Shown piece after piece: positions 26,263 to 35,618 of a stretch of 64,000 bases of DNA (positions are counted from its first letter, which is position 1; the number at the start of each line of letters is the position of its first letter). The notes under the pieces were generated by a model. The model was not told the origin of the DNA and did not search any database. It saw only the letters and a list, made by a program, of their open reading frames with translations. The stretch lies in assembly GCF_900169525.1 (NCBI RefSeq), contig NZ_LT821239.1, positions 704,708 through 768,707 on the forward strand, given 5' to 3'. Source of the DNA: Corynebacterium pacaense. GTDB lineage: Bacteria > Actinomycetota > Actinomycetes > Mycobacteriales > Mycobacteriaceae. The position numbers and the translations under genes were made by a program.

Positions 26263-29223
26263 GTGGCAGAAACAAAGGGATCGGGCACCAAGCGTCTGGT
26301 CATCGTGGAGTCGGCGACCAAGGCGCGCAAGATTCAGCCCTACCTGGGCGACGATTATATCGTCGAGGCCTCGGTGGGGCACATCCGTGACCTTCCCCGG
26401 GGTGCTGCTGATGTTCCGCTGAAGTACAAGAAGGAGCCCTGGGCGCGCCTCGGTGTGGACACCGAGCACGGTTTCGCCCCGCTCTACGTGGTCAGCCCCG
26501 ACAAGAAGAAGAAGGTCGCCGATCTCAAGGCGAAGCTGAAGCAGGTCGACGAGCTGCTCCTGGCGACGGACCCCGACCGTGAGGGTGAGGCCATCGCCTG
26601 GCATCTGCTCGAGGTGCTCAAGCCACAGGTTCCGGTCAAGCGCATGGTGTTCAACGAGATCACCAAGCCCGCCATCATCGCCGCGGCGCAGAACACCCGC
26701 GAACTCGATGAGAACCTGGTTGATGCGCAGGAGACACGCCGGATCCTTGATCGCCTCTACGGCTACGAGGTCTCGCCTGTGCTGTGGAAGAAGGTGATGC
26801 CCCGGCTGTCCGCCGGTCGCGTGCAGTCGGTGGCCACCCGTGTCATCGTCGAGCGGGAACGCGAGCGCATGGCCTTCATCTCAGCGGACTACTGGGACCT
26901 GACTGCGGAGTTCGATGCCGGTGCCACGGGTGGGGCGGATAATCCCACCAGTTTCACCGCACGGTTGGCCGGCATCGACGGTCAGCGGGTGGCACAGGGC
27001 CGCGACTTCAACGACCGCGGGCGGTTGACCGCTGATGTGGTGGTCGTCGACAAGCAGCGCGCCGAGGCATTGGCCGAGGCACTGCGCGGTGAGACCCTTA
27101 CCGTCACCGGCGTCGAGGAGAAGCCGTACACGAGGCGCCCCTACGCGCCGTTCATGACCTCGACGCTGCAGCAGGAGGCGGGACGCAAACTGCACTACAC
27201 CTCCGAGCGCACCATGCGCATCGCGCAGCGGCTCTATGAAAACGGCCACATCACCTACATGCGTACCGATTCGACGTCACTGTCGGAGCAGGGCCTCAAG
27301 GCCGCCCGTGCGCAGGCCCTGGAGCTCTACGGTCGCGAGTACGTCTCGCCGAGCCCCCGGACCTACGACCGCAAGGTGAAGAACTCGCAGGAGGCGCACG
27401 AGGCGATCCGTCCGGCAGGTGAGGCCTTCGCCACCCCCGGTCAGCTGCACGCCCAGCTCGACGCCGAGGAGTTCAAACTCTACGAACTGATCTGGCAGCG
27501 CACCGTCGCCTCCCAGATGGCCGATGCCAAGGGCACCTCGATGAAGGTCACCATCGGGGGTACCGCCAGAACCGGCGAGAAGACCGAATTCAACGCCACC
27601 GGGCGGACCCTGACCTTCCCCGGCTTCCTGCGCGCCTATGTCGAAGGTGCACCGAGCCAGGAGGGTCGCGACGGCGCCGACGGCTCCGAGAAGCGTCTGC
27701 CACGCCTGGGCGAGGGCGACCAGCTCACCGCAACCGACATCCATGCCGACGGGCACAGCACCAACCCGCCAGCCCGCTACACCGAGGCCTCGCTGGTGAA
27801 GAAGATGGAGGACCTCGGTATCGGACGTCCCTCCACCTACGCCTCGATCATCAAGACCATCCAGGACCGTGGATACGTCTACTCACGTGGCAACGCCCTG
27901 GTGCCCTCCTGGGTCGCTTTCGCCGTGGTCGGACTGCTGGAATCGAACTTCTCCTCCCTGGTCGACTATGACTTCACCTCCTCTATGGAGGATGAACTCG
28001 ATGACATCGCCGCCGGGCGCGAGGACCGTACCGAATGGCTGAGCGGCTTCTACTTCGGTGACGCCGACGCTGATGATTCCATGGCGGAGTCCGTGGCCCG
28101 CCAGGGCGGGCTGAAGACGCTGGTGGGCGAGAACCTCGAACACATCGACGCCCGTGAGGTCAACTCCCTGAAGCTTTTCGACGACGCGGAGGGTCGCCCG
28201 ATCAACGTCCGCGTTGGCCGCTACGGACCCTACATCGAACGCGTGGTGGGCACGACGGCGGAGGGGGAGCCGGAATATCAGCGCGCAAACCTTCCGGAGG
28301 AGACCACCCCCGATGAACTCAACCTGGAGACCGCGGAGAAGCTCTTCGCCACTCCGCAGGGCGGCCGTGAACTCGGCGTCAATCCGGCCAACGGACGCAT
28401 GATCGTGGCCAAGGAGGGGCGCTTCGGCCCCTACGTCACCGAGCAGGTCACCGGGGATGAGCGGACACGCGCGGAGGCGGAGGCCGAGAAGGTCGTCGCC
28501 GCCGAGCGCAGGGCGGAGGATGAACAGCGCGCCGCGGAGGGCAAGCGGGCGAAGAACTGGGAGACCAAGACCGCAGCCAGCCAGAAGGAGAAGCGCATCA
28601 ACCAGCTGGTGGAGGAGAACCTGAAACCGGCCACCGCGTCGCTGTTCAGCGGTATGGAGCCCGCGAGCGTGACGCTGGAGGAGGCGCTGAAACTCCTGTC
28701 CCTGCCGCGTGAGGTGGGCATCGACCCCTCCGACAATGAGCCGATCACCGCGCAGAACGGCCGTTACGGCCCCTATCTGAAAAAGGGCAGCGATTCGCGG
28801 TCCCTGGCGAGCGAGGAGCAGATCTTCACAGTCACCCTCGATGAGGCGCGCCGCATCTACGCCGAACCGAAGCGCAGGGGACGCACCGCCGCACAACCTC
28901 CGTTGAAGACCCTCGGCGACAACGATGTCTCGGGCAAGCCCATGACCGTCAAGGACGGCCGTTTCGGCCCCTATGTCACCGACGGTACGACCAACGCCTC
29001 GCTGCGCAAGGGCGACGTTCCGGAGACGCTTACCGACGCCCGCGCCAACGAGCTCCTCTCCGAACGCCGTGCCAAGGAGGCCGCGGACGGCGGACCGGCC
29101 AAGAACACGGTGAAGAAGGCGGCGAAGAAGACCGCCAAGAAGACGACGAAGAAAACCACCGCGAAGCGACCGGCGAAAACAACGAAACGTGTGGTAAAGG
29201 CCGGGGCGAGGAAGAAGCCCTAG
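26263..29223 (+). CDS. topA: DNA topoisomerase I
   Basis: A 986-residue type IA topoisomerase that relaxes negative supercoils. The Toprim domain starts at LVIVESATKARKIQPYLG and has the DPDREGEAIAWHL metal motif near 105. The active-site Tyr332 is in TYMRTDSTS. The C-terminal part lacks cysteine zinc fingers and instead has repeated NGRYGPYL-type topoisomerase domains (about 640-930), then a Lys-rich tail from about 950, as in other actinobacteria. The GTG start follows GAGAGGGAAG. Confidence 0.96.
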   Translation: MAETKGSGTKRLVIVESATKARKIQPYLGDDYIVEASVGHIRDLPRGAADVPLKYKKEPWARLGVDTEHGFAPLYVVSPDKKKKVADLKAKLKQVDELLLATDPDREGEAIAWHLLEVLKPQVPVKRMVFNEITKPAIIAAAQNTRELDENLVDAQETRRILDRLYGYEVSPVLWKKVMPRLSAGRVQSVATRVIVERERERMAFISADYWDLTAEFDAGATGGADNPTSFTARLAGIDGQRVAQGRDFNDRGRLTADVVVVDKQRAEALAEALRGETLTVTGVEEKPYTRRPYAPFMTSTLQQEAGRKLHYTSERTMRIAQRLYENGHITYMRTDSTSLSEQGLKAARAQALELYGREYVSPSPRTYDRKVKNSQEAHEAIRPAGEAFATPGQLHAQLDAEEFKLYELIWQRTVASQMADAKGTSMKVTIGGTARTGEKTEFNATGRTLTFPGFLRAYVEGAPSQEGRDGADGSEKRLPRLGEGDQLTATDIHADGHSTNPPARYTEASLVKKMEDLGIGRPSTYASIIKTIQDRGYVYSRGNALVPSWVAFAVVGLLESNFSSLVDYDFTSSMEDELDDIAAGREDRTEWLSGFYFGDADADDSMAESVARQGGLKTLVGENLEHIDAREVNSLKLFDDAEGRPINVRVGRYGPYIERVVGTTAEGEPEYQRANLPEETTPDELNLETAEKLFATPQGGRELGVNPANGRMIVAKEGRFGPYVTEQVTGDERTRAEAEAEKVVAAERRAEDEQRAAEGKRAKNWETKTAASQKEKRINQLVEENLKPATASLFSGMEPASVTLEEALKLLSLPREVGIDPSDNEPITAQNGRYGPYLKKGSDSRSLASEEQIFTVTLDEARRIYAEPKRRGRTAAQPPLKTLGDNDVSGKPMTVKDGRFGPYVTDGTTNASLRKGDVPETLTDARANELLSERRAKEAADGGPAKNTVKKAAKKTAKKTTKKTTAKRPAKTTKRVVKAGARKKP

Positions 29224-29259
29224 CGGTGAACGGGAAGCCCGGCGGCTGGAAATGCCGAA

Positions 29260-29292
29260 GCGCCGTGCCGGCCGGGGGAACCCGGTCGGCGC
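29260..29292. terminator. GC-rich hairpin between topA and the convergent gene
   Basis: GCGCCG plus CCGGCCGGG pairs with CCCGGTCGGCGC around GGAA, with a small bulge. There is no T-run. It lies in the short gap between convergent stops and probably acts as a bidirectional terminator. Confidence 0.45.
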
Positions 29293-29299
29293 GGGCGCG

Positions 29300-30151
29300 C
29301 TAGCTAGCCGCGAAGAAGACCTTGCTTCCGAACACCGTCGGGGACACCGCGAGGGTTCCCTCGGTGGCGGTATCCGCGGGGACGGACAGGGTGATGTTCC
29401 CGCTCGTCGACGCTCCCTGGTAGAGCGTCTCGAGGGTGTTGAAGGGCTCCGGTTCCACGACCGTGGTGGGGTGGATGGAGTTGCCCGCGGGCGTGACGTA
29501 GTCCACGCCGACCCAGGGGGTGGCACCGGCGGGGTTGGCACCGGTGTACTGCGCGGAGATGTTGACCATGAGGTAGGTTTCACCGGCCGGCGCCGCGGCA
29601 TTGAAGGGGTTGGCGGCCGCGATCGCCGCATTCGCATCCGGATTCACCGAGTTCACGGTGACCGTCCAGTCACCCTGCTGGATGGTTGAACCGATGGCGA
29701 GCGGGTTGGCACGGCTGCTCCCGGCCTCTTCTGAACCGGTGCCCTCGGCGCCCGGTACGGGTGCGGCAACCCCTCCGGAGGGGTCGGCCACGTTCACGGT
29801 CTCGGGGTCGAAGGCATCGTTGACGGCGTCCGCGAGAACGAAGATGAACACGAACGCGGCAACGAAGGTGCCCACGATGGACACGATCAGCGCCGTGATG
29901 CCCTGTCCGTGGCCCACGTCCTTCATGAACAGCGAGACGATGGCCAGAATGAATGAGATCGGAAGCAGAATCCATCCGATCACCATGGCCCCGGGGATGC
30001 AGGAGAAGATCACCCCGGCCACCGACAGGATGAGGGCGATCAGCCCCGCGGTGTTGCGCTTCTTCCCGGCCGGGGGCTCGGTGGTGGGAGGCTGCGGGGC
30101 GGGCGCCGGATCCGCAAGCGGTGATGTCTGGGTCGGGTAGGGCTGGGTCAT
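29300..30151 (-). CDS. Membrane protein with DUF4190-like and DUF4352-like domains
   Basis: A 283-residue protein. The Pro/Thr-rich cytosolic head (1-33) precedes three hydrophobic segments (about 36-56, 58-78 and 85-110), DUF4190-like. A Ser/Gly-rich linker leads to an exported DUF4352-type beta-sandwich (about 155-280) beginning PLAIGSTIQQGDWTVTVNSV. Such domains are often surface or adhesion-like; the function is unknown. The start at 30151 has AGGAG eight bases upstream. It is convergent to topA. Confidence 0.75.
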   Translation of the reverse strand: MTQPYPTQTSPLADPAPAPQPPTTEPPAGKKRNTAGLIALILSVAGVIFSCIPGAMVIGWILLPISFILAIVSLFMKDVGHGQGITALIVSIVGTFVAAFVFIFVLADAVNDAFDPETVNVADPSGGVAAPVPGAEGTGSEEAGSSRANPLAIGSTIQQGDWTVTVNSVNPDANAAIAAANPFNAAAPAGETYLMVNISAQYTGANPAGATPWVGVDYVTPAGNSIHPTTVVEPEPFNTLETLYQGASTSGNITLSVPADTATEGTLAVSPTVFGSKVFFAAS

Positions 30152-30351
30152 GGTGTTCTCCTGATCGGGTCCGGTTGCGCTGTGTTGCGCCAACGAGGAG
30201 AAATCTACGAGGCCGACGGGACACGACCGGGCACTGAAACGATCATCCGAATAGGTGAACGATGCGGAGAATCTGTGTTGGGGCTGGGAAAACAATGGCC
30301 ATGGGCCTGTTTCCGGGTGTGGAAGGATCGCACACCGAGGCGAGGGAACCG

Positions 30352-31878
30352 TTAGGAGCGGTCGGCGAGGGTGGGTCGGATGGGTCGTGCGATCTGGGTC
30401 ATCTCGCCGCGTCCGCGCAGCTCCACCGATTTCATCAGCGTCCATCTCGCCTGTTCCGCCTCATTGGCCTGGCGCAGCGTCGCGGCGTTGGTCACGGTGC
30501 GTCCCGGGGTGGTCTTGGCGATCTCGGTCAGGCGGGCGGCCTGGTTCACGGCGTCGCCGATCACGGTGTACTCAAAACGTGCGTGTCCGCCGATGTGGCC
30601 GGCCACGACGTGTCCGGCGGCCACTCCGATACCAGCCTTGAGCTGGAGGTTCTTCAGTTCGATGCGGAGCTCGCGTGCAGCGGCCAGGGCGTGCCCGGTG
30701 GCGTCGGAAAGCGGCAACGGTGCGCCGAAGATGGCCAGGGCGGCATCACCCTGGAACTTGTTGATCACTCCCTTGTTGCGGTGCACCACCTCCACGACCC
30801 GCTCGAAGAACTCATTGAGCGCCTCCACGACCTCCTCGGGGGCATGGTTGACCGCGAAGGTGGTCGAGCCGATGACGTCGACAAACAGTACGGCCACCTT
30901 CCGGTCCTCGCCTCCGAGGGTGGGACGTTCCTCGAGTGCCCTACGGGCGACCTCGGTGCCGACATAGCGTCCGAAGAGATCACGCACGCGCTGCCTCTCA
31001 CTCAGTCCGCGCATCATCTCGTTGAATCCGGCCTGCAGGACGCCGATCTCGGAGCCGTCGTAGATGTCGACCTGGGCCTCGTTGTCGCCTCGGCGCACCC
31101 GGTTGATCGCCTCCTGCAGTTCGAGGATCGGGTCGACCACGGAGGCCACCGCCAGTCGGGTGCCCAGGTACCCCGTGACCATCGCCGTCAGGGCGAGGGC
31201 TACGATCGCGGGCAGGATCCGGGCCGCGTCCGACCCGAAGATTCCCTTGTCATAGCCGAGTATCAACAGCAGAATGCCGAGCACGGGCACGCCGATGGTC
31301 AGCACCCAGGTCATCCGGAGGCGCTGGCTCACGGGTGGTTCCAGGGTGGAATCCTCGAAGCGTCGCGCCAGCGCCGTCGCCGCGACGGGGCGCACCAGGC
31401 GCTCGGCTTCCAGGTAGGTCAGCAGCGAGACCACCGCGCAGGCCATGAGGGTGGACACCGCGATGACCACCGCCAGGCTCACCGACATGCTTGCGGCGAT
31501 CCCGGTGGCGATCACGATGCCGATCAGCCACACGATGGCGCAGAGGACCGACTGGTAGATCGGTATCCGCATGACCAGGTTGCGCACCATGTTCGGATCG
31601 TGCGCCTCGGGATGGCGCTGCCAGTCCAGGACGGGGCGGAACATCATGAAGGTCACGGCGATTCCGACCAGGACGGCGAAGACGACGTAGGTGATCCCGA
31701 CGACGGGGAGGAAGGAGAGGTCGGCGTCGAAGCTGGAGTGCTCGGGCAGCGGAATGAGGAAACGCACGAACATCATGATGGCGAGCGCACCGATGACGTT
31801 GGTGCCGAGCACCGTCGCGGCGTACAACGGCCACGAGGTGCCCCACAACCATTTCAGGGCGCGCAGCAATCGACTCAT
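30352..31878 (-). CDS. cyaB: Class III adenylate cyclase with HAMP domain
   Basis: A 508-residue membrane cyclase. Six hydrophobic segments (between about 18 and 240) lead to a HAMP domain (about 238-295) and a class III catalytic domain (about 325-480). Metal Asp334 (FVDVIGS) and Asp378, substrate Lys374 (NKFQGD), and the transition-state residues in GDAVNQAARL (Asn445, Arg449) are all present. It should make the cAMP sensed by GlxR. In C. glutamicum cyaB lies beside topA in the same way. It is divergent from the delta' gene. Confidence 0.9.
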   Translation of the reverse strand: MSRLLRALKWLWGTSWPLYAATVLGTNVIGALAIMMFVRFLIPLPEHSSFDADLSFLPVVGITYVVFAVLVGIAVTFMMFRPVLDWQRHPEAHDPNMVRNLVMRIPIYQSVLCAIVWLIGIVIATGIAASMSVSLAVVIAVSTLMACAVVSLLTYLEAERLVRPVAATALARRFEDSTLEPPVSQRLRMTWVLTIGVPVLGILLLILGYDKGIFGSDAARILPAIVALALTAMVTGYLGTRLAVASVVDPILELQEAINRVRRGDNEAQVDIYDGSEIGVLQAGFNEMMRGLSERQRVRDLFGRYVGTEVARRALEERPTLGGEDRKVAVLFVDVIGSTTFAVNHAPEEVVEALNEFFERVVEVVHRNKGVINKFQGDAALAIFGAPLPLSDATGHALAAARELRIELKNLQLKAGIGVAAGHVVAGHIGGHARFEYTVIGDAVNQAARLTEIAKTTPGRTVTNAATLRQANEAEQARWTLMKSVELRGRGEMTQIARPIRPTLADRS

Positions 31879-31930
31879 GTCCAATACTCTAACCCGCGGA
31901 TCGGGTCGGGTAGGGATTAGTGTGGTTGGG

Positions 31931-33148
31931 GTGAGTGCCCAGACCGTCTTCGACCGGCTCGCCGGTCCGCAATCCCTCAACCGCATGCTTTACGACGCCG
32001 CGACCGCAGCACGTCAGAAGGCGCGGGGTGCGGGCGTCGACAAGCAGAATGCGTTCACCCAGTCGTGGTTGTTTACCGGGCCCCCCGGGTCCGGACGCTC
32101 CGTGGCGGCGAAGGCGTTCGCCGCTGCGCTGGTGTGCTCGAATCCGGAGGTCGTCGGTTGCGGGCGGTGCGAGGACTGCCGGTTGGCGCTCGTCGACGCC
32201 CACGGCGATATCGTCCACATCATCCCGCATGAGCTGACGATATCGGTGGACCGCATGCGCGAGGTGATCGGCAGTGCCGCGACGCAGCCGACCGTGGCCA
32301 ACTGGCGGGTGATCATCATCGAGGACGCGGACAGACTCTCCGACGGTGCGGCCAACGCCCTGCTCAAGACCGTCGAGGAACCGGCGGAGCGCACGATCAT
32401 CATCCTGTGCTCGCCCTCGACCGACCCGCACGACATCGCCATCACCCTGCGCTCGCGGTGCCGCCACGTCTACGTGCCCACGCCCTCCGCCGAATCCGTG
32501 ACACGCATCCTGATGGCGGAGGGGGGCATCAGTGAGGACGCCGCACGGCTCGCGGCGGCATCCTCCGGTGGCCACATCGGTCGTGCCCGTCACCTCGCAC
32601 ACAACCAGGCCGCCCAGATCAGACGGGCGAACATCCTCAATCTGGCTGAGTTGATCTACCACGGTGATCAGGCGTTCCGTACCGTCAATACCCTGGTCAA
32701 GGGTATTGAAGCGGAGTCCAGGGACGCCCTTGCCGAAGTGGAGAAGGCGGAGAGCGACAAGCTCATGGTCAGTCTCGGCATGGGGACCAGAGGCAAGGGC
32801 GCGCAGAAGCTCCTGCGCGGGACGACGGGCCAGCTCAAGGACCTGGAGAAGACACAGGAACGGCGGCGCACCCGTTTCCTGCGTGATGCGCTCGACCTCT
32901 CCCTCGTCGATCTCGCCGGCATCTACCGCGACGCGCTCCTGATCTCCTCGGGTGCCGGAATCTCCCTGACCCACCCGGATTTCGAGGGACTCTCCCGTGA
33001 ACTGGCGGAGAGGGTGGGTAATGAGGGGTTGGTGGCCTGCCTCGATGCGATCAGTGTCTGCCGCGAGTCCTTCGGCTTCAACGTTCGACCGATCGTGGCC
33101 ATGGATGCGCTGGTCGGGCGCCTGCGCAAGGCCTATCGCGTGTCCTGA
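31931..33148 (+). CDS. holB: DNA polymerase III delta' subunit
   Basis: A 405-residue clamp-loader AAA+ protein. The P-loop is GPPGSGRS, with Arg for Lys, the expected degenerate delta' motif. The zinc module is CGRCEDCR, after a further upstream Cys. An SRC motif sits in ITLRSRCRHV. It helps load the beta clamp at the replication fork. The GTG at 31931 (GTGAGTGCCCAG) is preferred; the frame continues upstream over the cyaB promoter without a good ribosome site. Its 3' end lies 78 bases before tRNA-Thr. Confidence 0.9.
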   Translation: MSAQTVFDRLAGPQSLNRMLYDAATAARQKARGAGVDKQNAFTQSWLFTGPPGSGRSVAAKAFAAALVCSNPEVVGCGRCEDCRLALVDAHGDIVHIIPHELTISVDRMREVIGSAATQPTVANWRVIIIEDADRLSDGAANALLKTVEEPAERTIIILCSPSTDPHDIAITLRSRCRHVYVPTPSAESVTRILMAEGGISEDAARLAAASSGGHIGRARHLAHNQAAQIRRANILNLAELIYHGDQAFRTVNTLVKGIEAESRDALAEVEKAESDKLMVSLGMGTRGKGAQKLLRGTTGQLKDLEKTQERRRTRFLRDALDLSLVDLAGIYRDALLISSGAGISLTHPDFEGLSRELAERVGNEGLVACLDAISVCRESFGFNVRPIVAMDALVGRLRKAYRVS

Positions 33149-33226
33149 GGGCCCCGAATTTCTGAAGTGGCGGAGCCATCGGGTAAGGTGGCAAATCGGT
33201 AAAACCACTCATGTGGGCAGTGCCGT

Positions 33227-33302
33227 GCCGCTTTAGCTCAGTCGGTAGAGCGTCTCACTCGTAATGAGAAGGTCGCGAGTTCGATTCTCGCAAGCGGCTC
33301 CA
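33227..33302 (+). tRNA. tRNA-Thr (CGT anticodon), integration site
   Basis: A 76-base cloverleaf from GCCGCTTTAG to AAGCGGCTCCA. The anticodon loop CTCGTAA has CGT, decoding ACG. The T arm contains AGTTCGATTCT and CCA is encoded. From the anticodon loop to two bases past CCA the sequence is duplicated at 43106-43152, so this is the attachment site of the satellite, which rebuilds an intact 3' end. Confidence 0.95.
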
Positions 33303-33304
33303 CA
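33258..33304. repeat. attL core (47-bp direct repeat)
   Basis: This 47-base segment from CTCGTAATGAG to GGCTCCACA is identical to 43106-43152. It spans the tRNA-Thr anticodon loop to just past its CCA end, the classic target of tyrosine integrases. Flanking bases differ (A versus T on the left, A versus T on the right), so the repeat boundaries are exact. Confidence 0.95.
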
Positions 33305-33311
33305 ATTCTAG

Positions 33312-33350
33312 GCCCCTCACCAGCATGTATAGGTGAGGGGCTTATTTTTA
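33312..33350 (+). terminator. Terminator after tRNA-Thr, carried by the element
   Basis: GCCCCTCACC (33312-33321) pairs with GGTGAGGGGC (33332-33341), followed by TTATTTTTATT. It lies just inside the element and would end tRNA-Thr transcripts, replacing the original terminator now displaced to 43154. Confidence 0.85.
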
Positions 33351-33382
33351 TTCGAACAGCGAGGGTGTCTTTGCGGTGCTTT

Positions 33383-33400
33383 TGACTACATTTTGACTAC
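33383..33400. promoter_or_regulatory. Putative integrase arm-type site, left
   Basis: TGACTACATTTTGACTAC is two copies of TTGACTAC-like sequence in tandem. The identical 18 bases recur at 42992-43009, close to the other end, 78 and 96 bases from the respective att cores. The integrase stop codon lies inside this copy. Confidence 0.6.
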
Positions 33401-34518
33401 GAACCCGGCTTACTCAACCTTGCATGAAGCGCATCGAGAGCGTCCGCCACCTGGTCCAGATCGTCGGGAAATAGGTCTGCGTAGATCCCGAGGGTAACAG
33501 CCGCGTTCTCGTGCCCCAGGAGCTTCTGCACGGCCATCACGTTCGCACCGGCACTGATTGCCATACTCGCGCACGTATGCCGGAGAGCATGAGGCGTGAT
33601 CGTTGGGAATCCGCGCTCATCTTCTTCGTGGGCCGTGCTCCACGCCTCCTGAGCCGCTTTCACACCTGGTTTGAACTGTCGTAGCCGGAAGTTGTCCGCG
33701 TCGAGCCTGGCACCTTCTGGGGACGTGAATAGGGGACCGTGGATTGATCTCCCCTCAACAATTCTGTTGATCATCGCGGCCACGAACTTAGGGACCGGTA
33801 CACTGCGCTGCTCGTAGGTCTTCGTCGGCCCGATCTCGCCGGGGCCTTTCACCGCCTTCGTGATGGAGATCCGCCGCGCGTCCTTGTCGTAGTCCGCCAC
33901 ATTGAGCGCGGTGGCTTCATTGATCCGTGGGCCGCAGTAGGCCAGCACGTAGATCAGAGTCTTGGCTTGATCGCCGTTCATTGCCGCGGAGAGGGCATTC
34001 ACCTGAGGGATGGTGAGGTATGGGCGCTTGGGTCGTACTTCGCGCTTCACCTGAATCTTGACCGCCGGATTGACCTTAATGCGGTGTTCCTCCACCGCCA
34101 CATCGAGGTGGGAGCGTAGGACGTGCAGGGCACGCAGAACGGTGTCCCTGCCATTGTCGTCCTGGAGCTGCGCTATCCATTTGCGGACCTCGCCGGTGGT
34201 GATCCTGCCTACTGGCCATGTGCCCCATTTGGGTTGGACATGGACGCGCCAGGAGGAGGCGTTGTTGCGTTGGGAGCGGGTGGAGAGTTGTTTCTGTCCG
34301 TGCTCCCACACTTCGTGAATCTTGCTGAGGGTGATGTTCCCAGCGGTGGGCGAGATGAACGTTCCCGATGCTTTAGTGGTTTCGATTTCAGCGGCGAATA
34401 GTTCCGCGTCCTTCTTCCGCTTGAATCCGCGTTTGGTTGTGGCTTTGCGGTCGGGGGTGCGGTACTGGACTTTGTAGCGTCGCCCTGCCTTCGTTTCGTA
34501 TGGCTCAATCGTCGCCAT
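33397..34518 (-). CDS. int: Tyrosine integrase
   Basis: A 373-residue phage integrase. The AP2-like arm-binding domain (about 1-55, AGRRYKVQYRTPDRKATTKR) leads to a SAM-like core-binding domain (about 60-155) and the catalytic domain with Arg198 (CGPRINEA), His310 and Arg313 (HALRH), His336 (LLGHEN) and Tyr346. It should recombine the tRNA-Thr core. I start it at the ATG at 34518; this overlaps the repressor 3' end by 14 bases, so repressor and integrase are probably cotranscribed. Confidence 0.93.
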   Translation of the reverse strand: MATIEPYETKAGRRYKVQYRTPDRKATTKRGFKRKKDAELFAAEIETTKASGTFISPTAGNITLSKIHEVWEHGQKQLSTRSQRNNASSWRVHVQPKWGTWPVGRITTGEVRKWIAQLQDDNGRDTVLRALHVLRSHLDVAVEEHRIKVNPAVKIQVKREVRPKRPYLTIPQVNALSAAMNGDQAKTLIYVLAYCGPRINEATALNVADYDKDARRISITKAVKGPGEIGPTKTYEQRSVPVPKFVAAMINRIVEGRSIHGPLFTSPEGARLDADNFRLRQFKPGVKAAQEAWSTAHEEDERGFPTITPHALRHTCASMAISAGANVMAVQKLLGHENAAVTLGIYADLFPDDLDQVADALDALHARLSKPGS

Positions 34519-35242
34519 TGTCGCCCTCTGGAGAAACTTCGAGTGTTTCATCAATCGTGCTCAGATCTCCACCTAAGTCCTCGATTCGGACCTTTGCCCG
34601 GTCGATATCTTCGATGGCCTGCTCCGTCAGCTTCATCTGGACCGCGCGTTCAGCGTCACCTGATGCACGTTGAAAACGGCTCGACGCCTTACTGAGGCGT
34701 TCATAGCAGCGAGCAAGCTCGCGACAGGCGTCCAGAAGGTCGGAAGCTCTCGAGCGCTTCTGAAAGATCGGGAAAACTCCGCCTGCGCCAAAGAAGTAAT
34801 CGTAGGTCACCTTCATTACTGCAGGGGCACCTGTTTCGGGATCGAAGCCAAAATCAGGGCCAGAGGGAACGGCTCGCGATTCTCCGGTAAACCATCTGAG
34901 CGCGTCAAAAGCTGGCACTTCAGAGTCTGCGGGGATGTTATCAACCTCAGACTGTCCTGGAGGCATTGCGGGGATAAGTGCATTTGGCAGGCCAGGAAAG
35001 AGCAGCGTAACTGGGGGAACTTCTAAAACTCTAGCTATAACGATGAGGTCGGTGACTGGGACTGTCTTTCGCTTACCTCGTCGGTACTCCGAGATTGCGG
35101 TCCGTGAAATTGGATGCCTGAGCTTGATCGTTTCGTCTGCGATCCACTGGTCCGAACGGTCTCCCCTGGCTTGATCTATCGCCCTGCCGACCATCTCGGA
35201 GAACTGCTCGGACCATGGCTTTTGTGATGACATGGCAGTCAT
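34505..35242 (-). CDS. HTH repressor of the satellite
   Basis: A 245-residue regulator. An N-terminal Xre-type HTH (about 15-75) contains ISRTAISEYRRGKRKTVPVT. The middle (80-150) has no match I recognise, and a coiled-coil-like helix (about 160-235, rich in Arg/Glu/Ala) probably dimerises it. It is divergent from the early genes and flanks two perfect or near-perfect TGACTGG palindromes, so it is probably the lysogeny repressor. The ATG at 35242 is chosen because AGGGAC lies eight bases upstream; the ATG nine bases later is possible. Confidence 0.8.
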   Translation of the reverse strand: MTAMSSQKPWSEQFSEMVGRAIDQARGDRSDQWIADETIKLRHPISRTAISEYRRGKRKTVPVTDLIVIARVLEVPPVTLLFPGLPNALIPAMPPGQSEVDNIPADSEVPAFDALRWFTGESRAVPSGPDFGFDPETGAPAVMKVTYDYFFGAGGVFPIFQKRSRASDLLDACRELARCYERLSKASSRFQRASGDAERAVQMKLTEQAIEDIDRAKVRIEDLGGDLSTIDETLEVSPEGDNGDD

Positions 35243-35256
35243 TCTACGGTCCCTGT

Positions 35257-35300
35257 TGACTGGAAACCAGTCATGCACTAGATTGACTGGTATCCGGTCA
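35257..35300. promoter_or_regulatory. Twin operators in the satellite switch region
   Basis: O1 at 35257-35273 is TGACTGG-AAA-CCAGTCA, a perfect palindrome. O2 at 35284-35300 is TGACTGG-TAT-CCGGTCA, with one mismatch. Their centres are 27 bases apart. A further TGACTG half site follows at 35315. They sit between the repressor and the first early gene, so they likely control both directions. Confidence 0.75.
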
Positions 35301-35381
35301 AATTGATTGGATAATGACTGAAAAGAAGGACTGTCACCGGAGCATAGGCACGGTGACCAGATCGAAAGAGGAGTGATTTCC

Positions 35382-35618
35382 GTGAATCTCAAGACCGCCA
35401 CTGAACAAGCCCACAAATATTTCACCGCCAACAACATTCCCTTTGGCTACCGCAAAGCGGAACGAATCTGCCGGGCATGGATCAAAAGCCAGCCAGACCC
35501 CACAGCGGAATCACTCCACAGCTTCCTTTCATACGCAGACCCAACAGGTGAGCTGGCCGCCAGGCTCGCCGACAAGAACCCCAGGAGGAAAAATGACCGC
35601 ACCACTGACCATCGATGA
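35382..35618 (+). CDS. Small early protein of the satellite
   Basis: A 78-residue protein starting (M)NLKTATEQAHKYFTANNIP with RKAERICRAWIKSQ in the middle. No family is recognised. It is the first gene after the operators, so it may be an early regulator or excision factor. The GTG at 35382 has AAAGAGGAG at the right distance; the GTG at 35373 would overlap that site. The 3' end overlaps the next gene by 26 bases. Confidence 0.6.
   Translation: MNLKTATEQAHKYFTANNIPFGYRKAERICRAWIKSQPDPTAESLHSFLSYADPTGELAARLADKNPRRKNDRTTDHR

Noticed and set aside
27883..29637. 584-codon minus-strand frame antisense to topA
   Set aside because: Shadow of topA and of the downstream gap; low-complexity Arg/Pro/Leu-rich translation with no recognisable domain.
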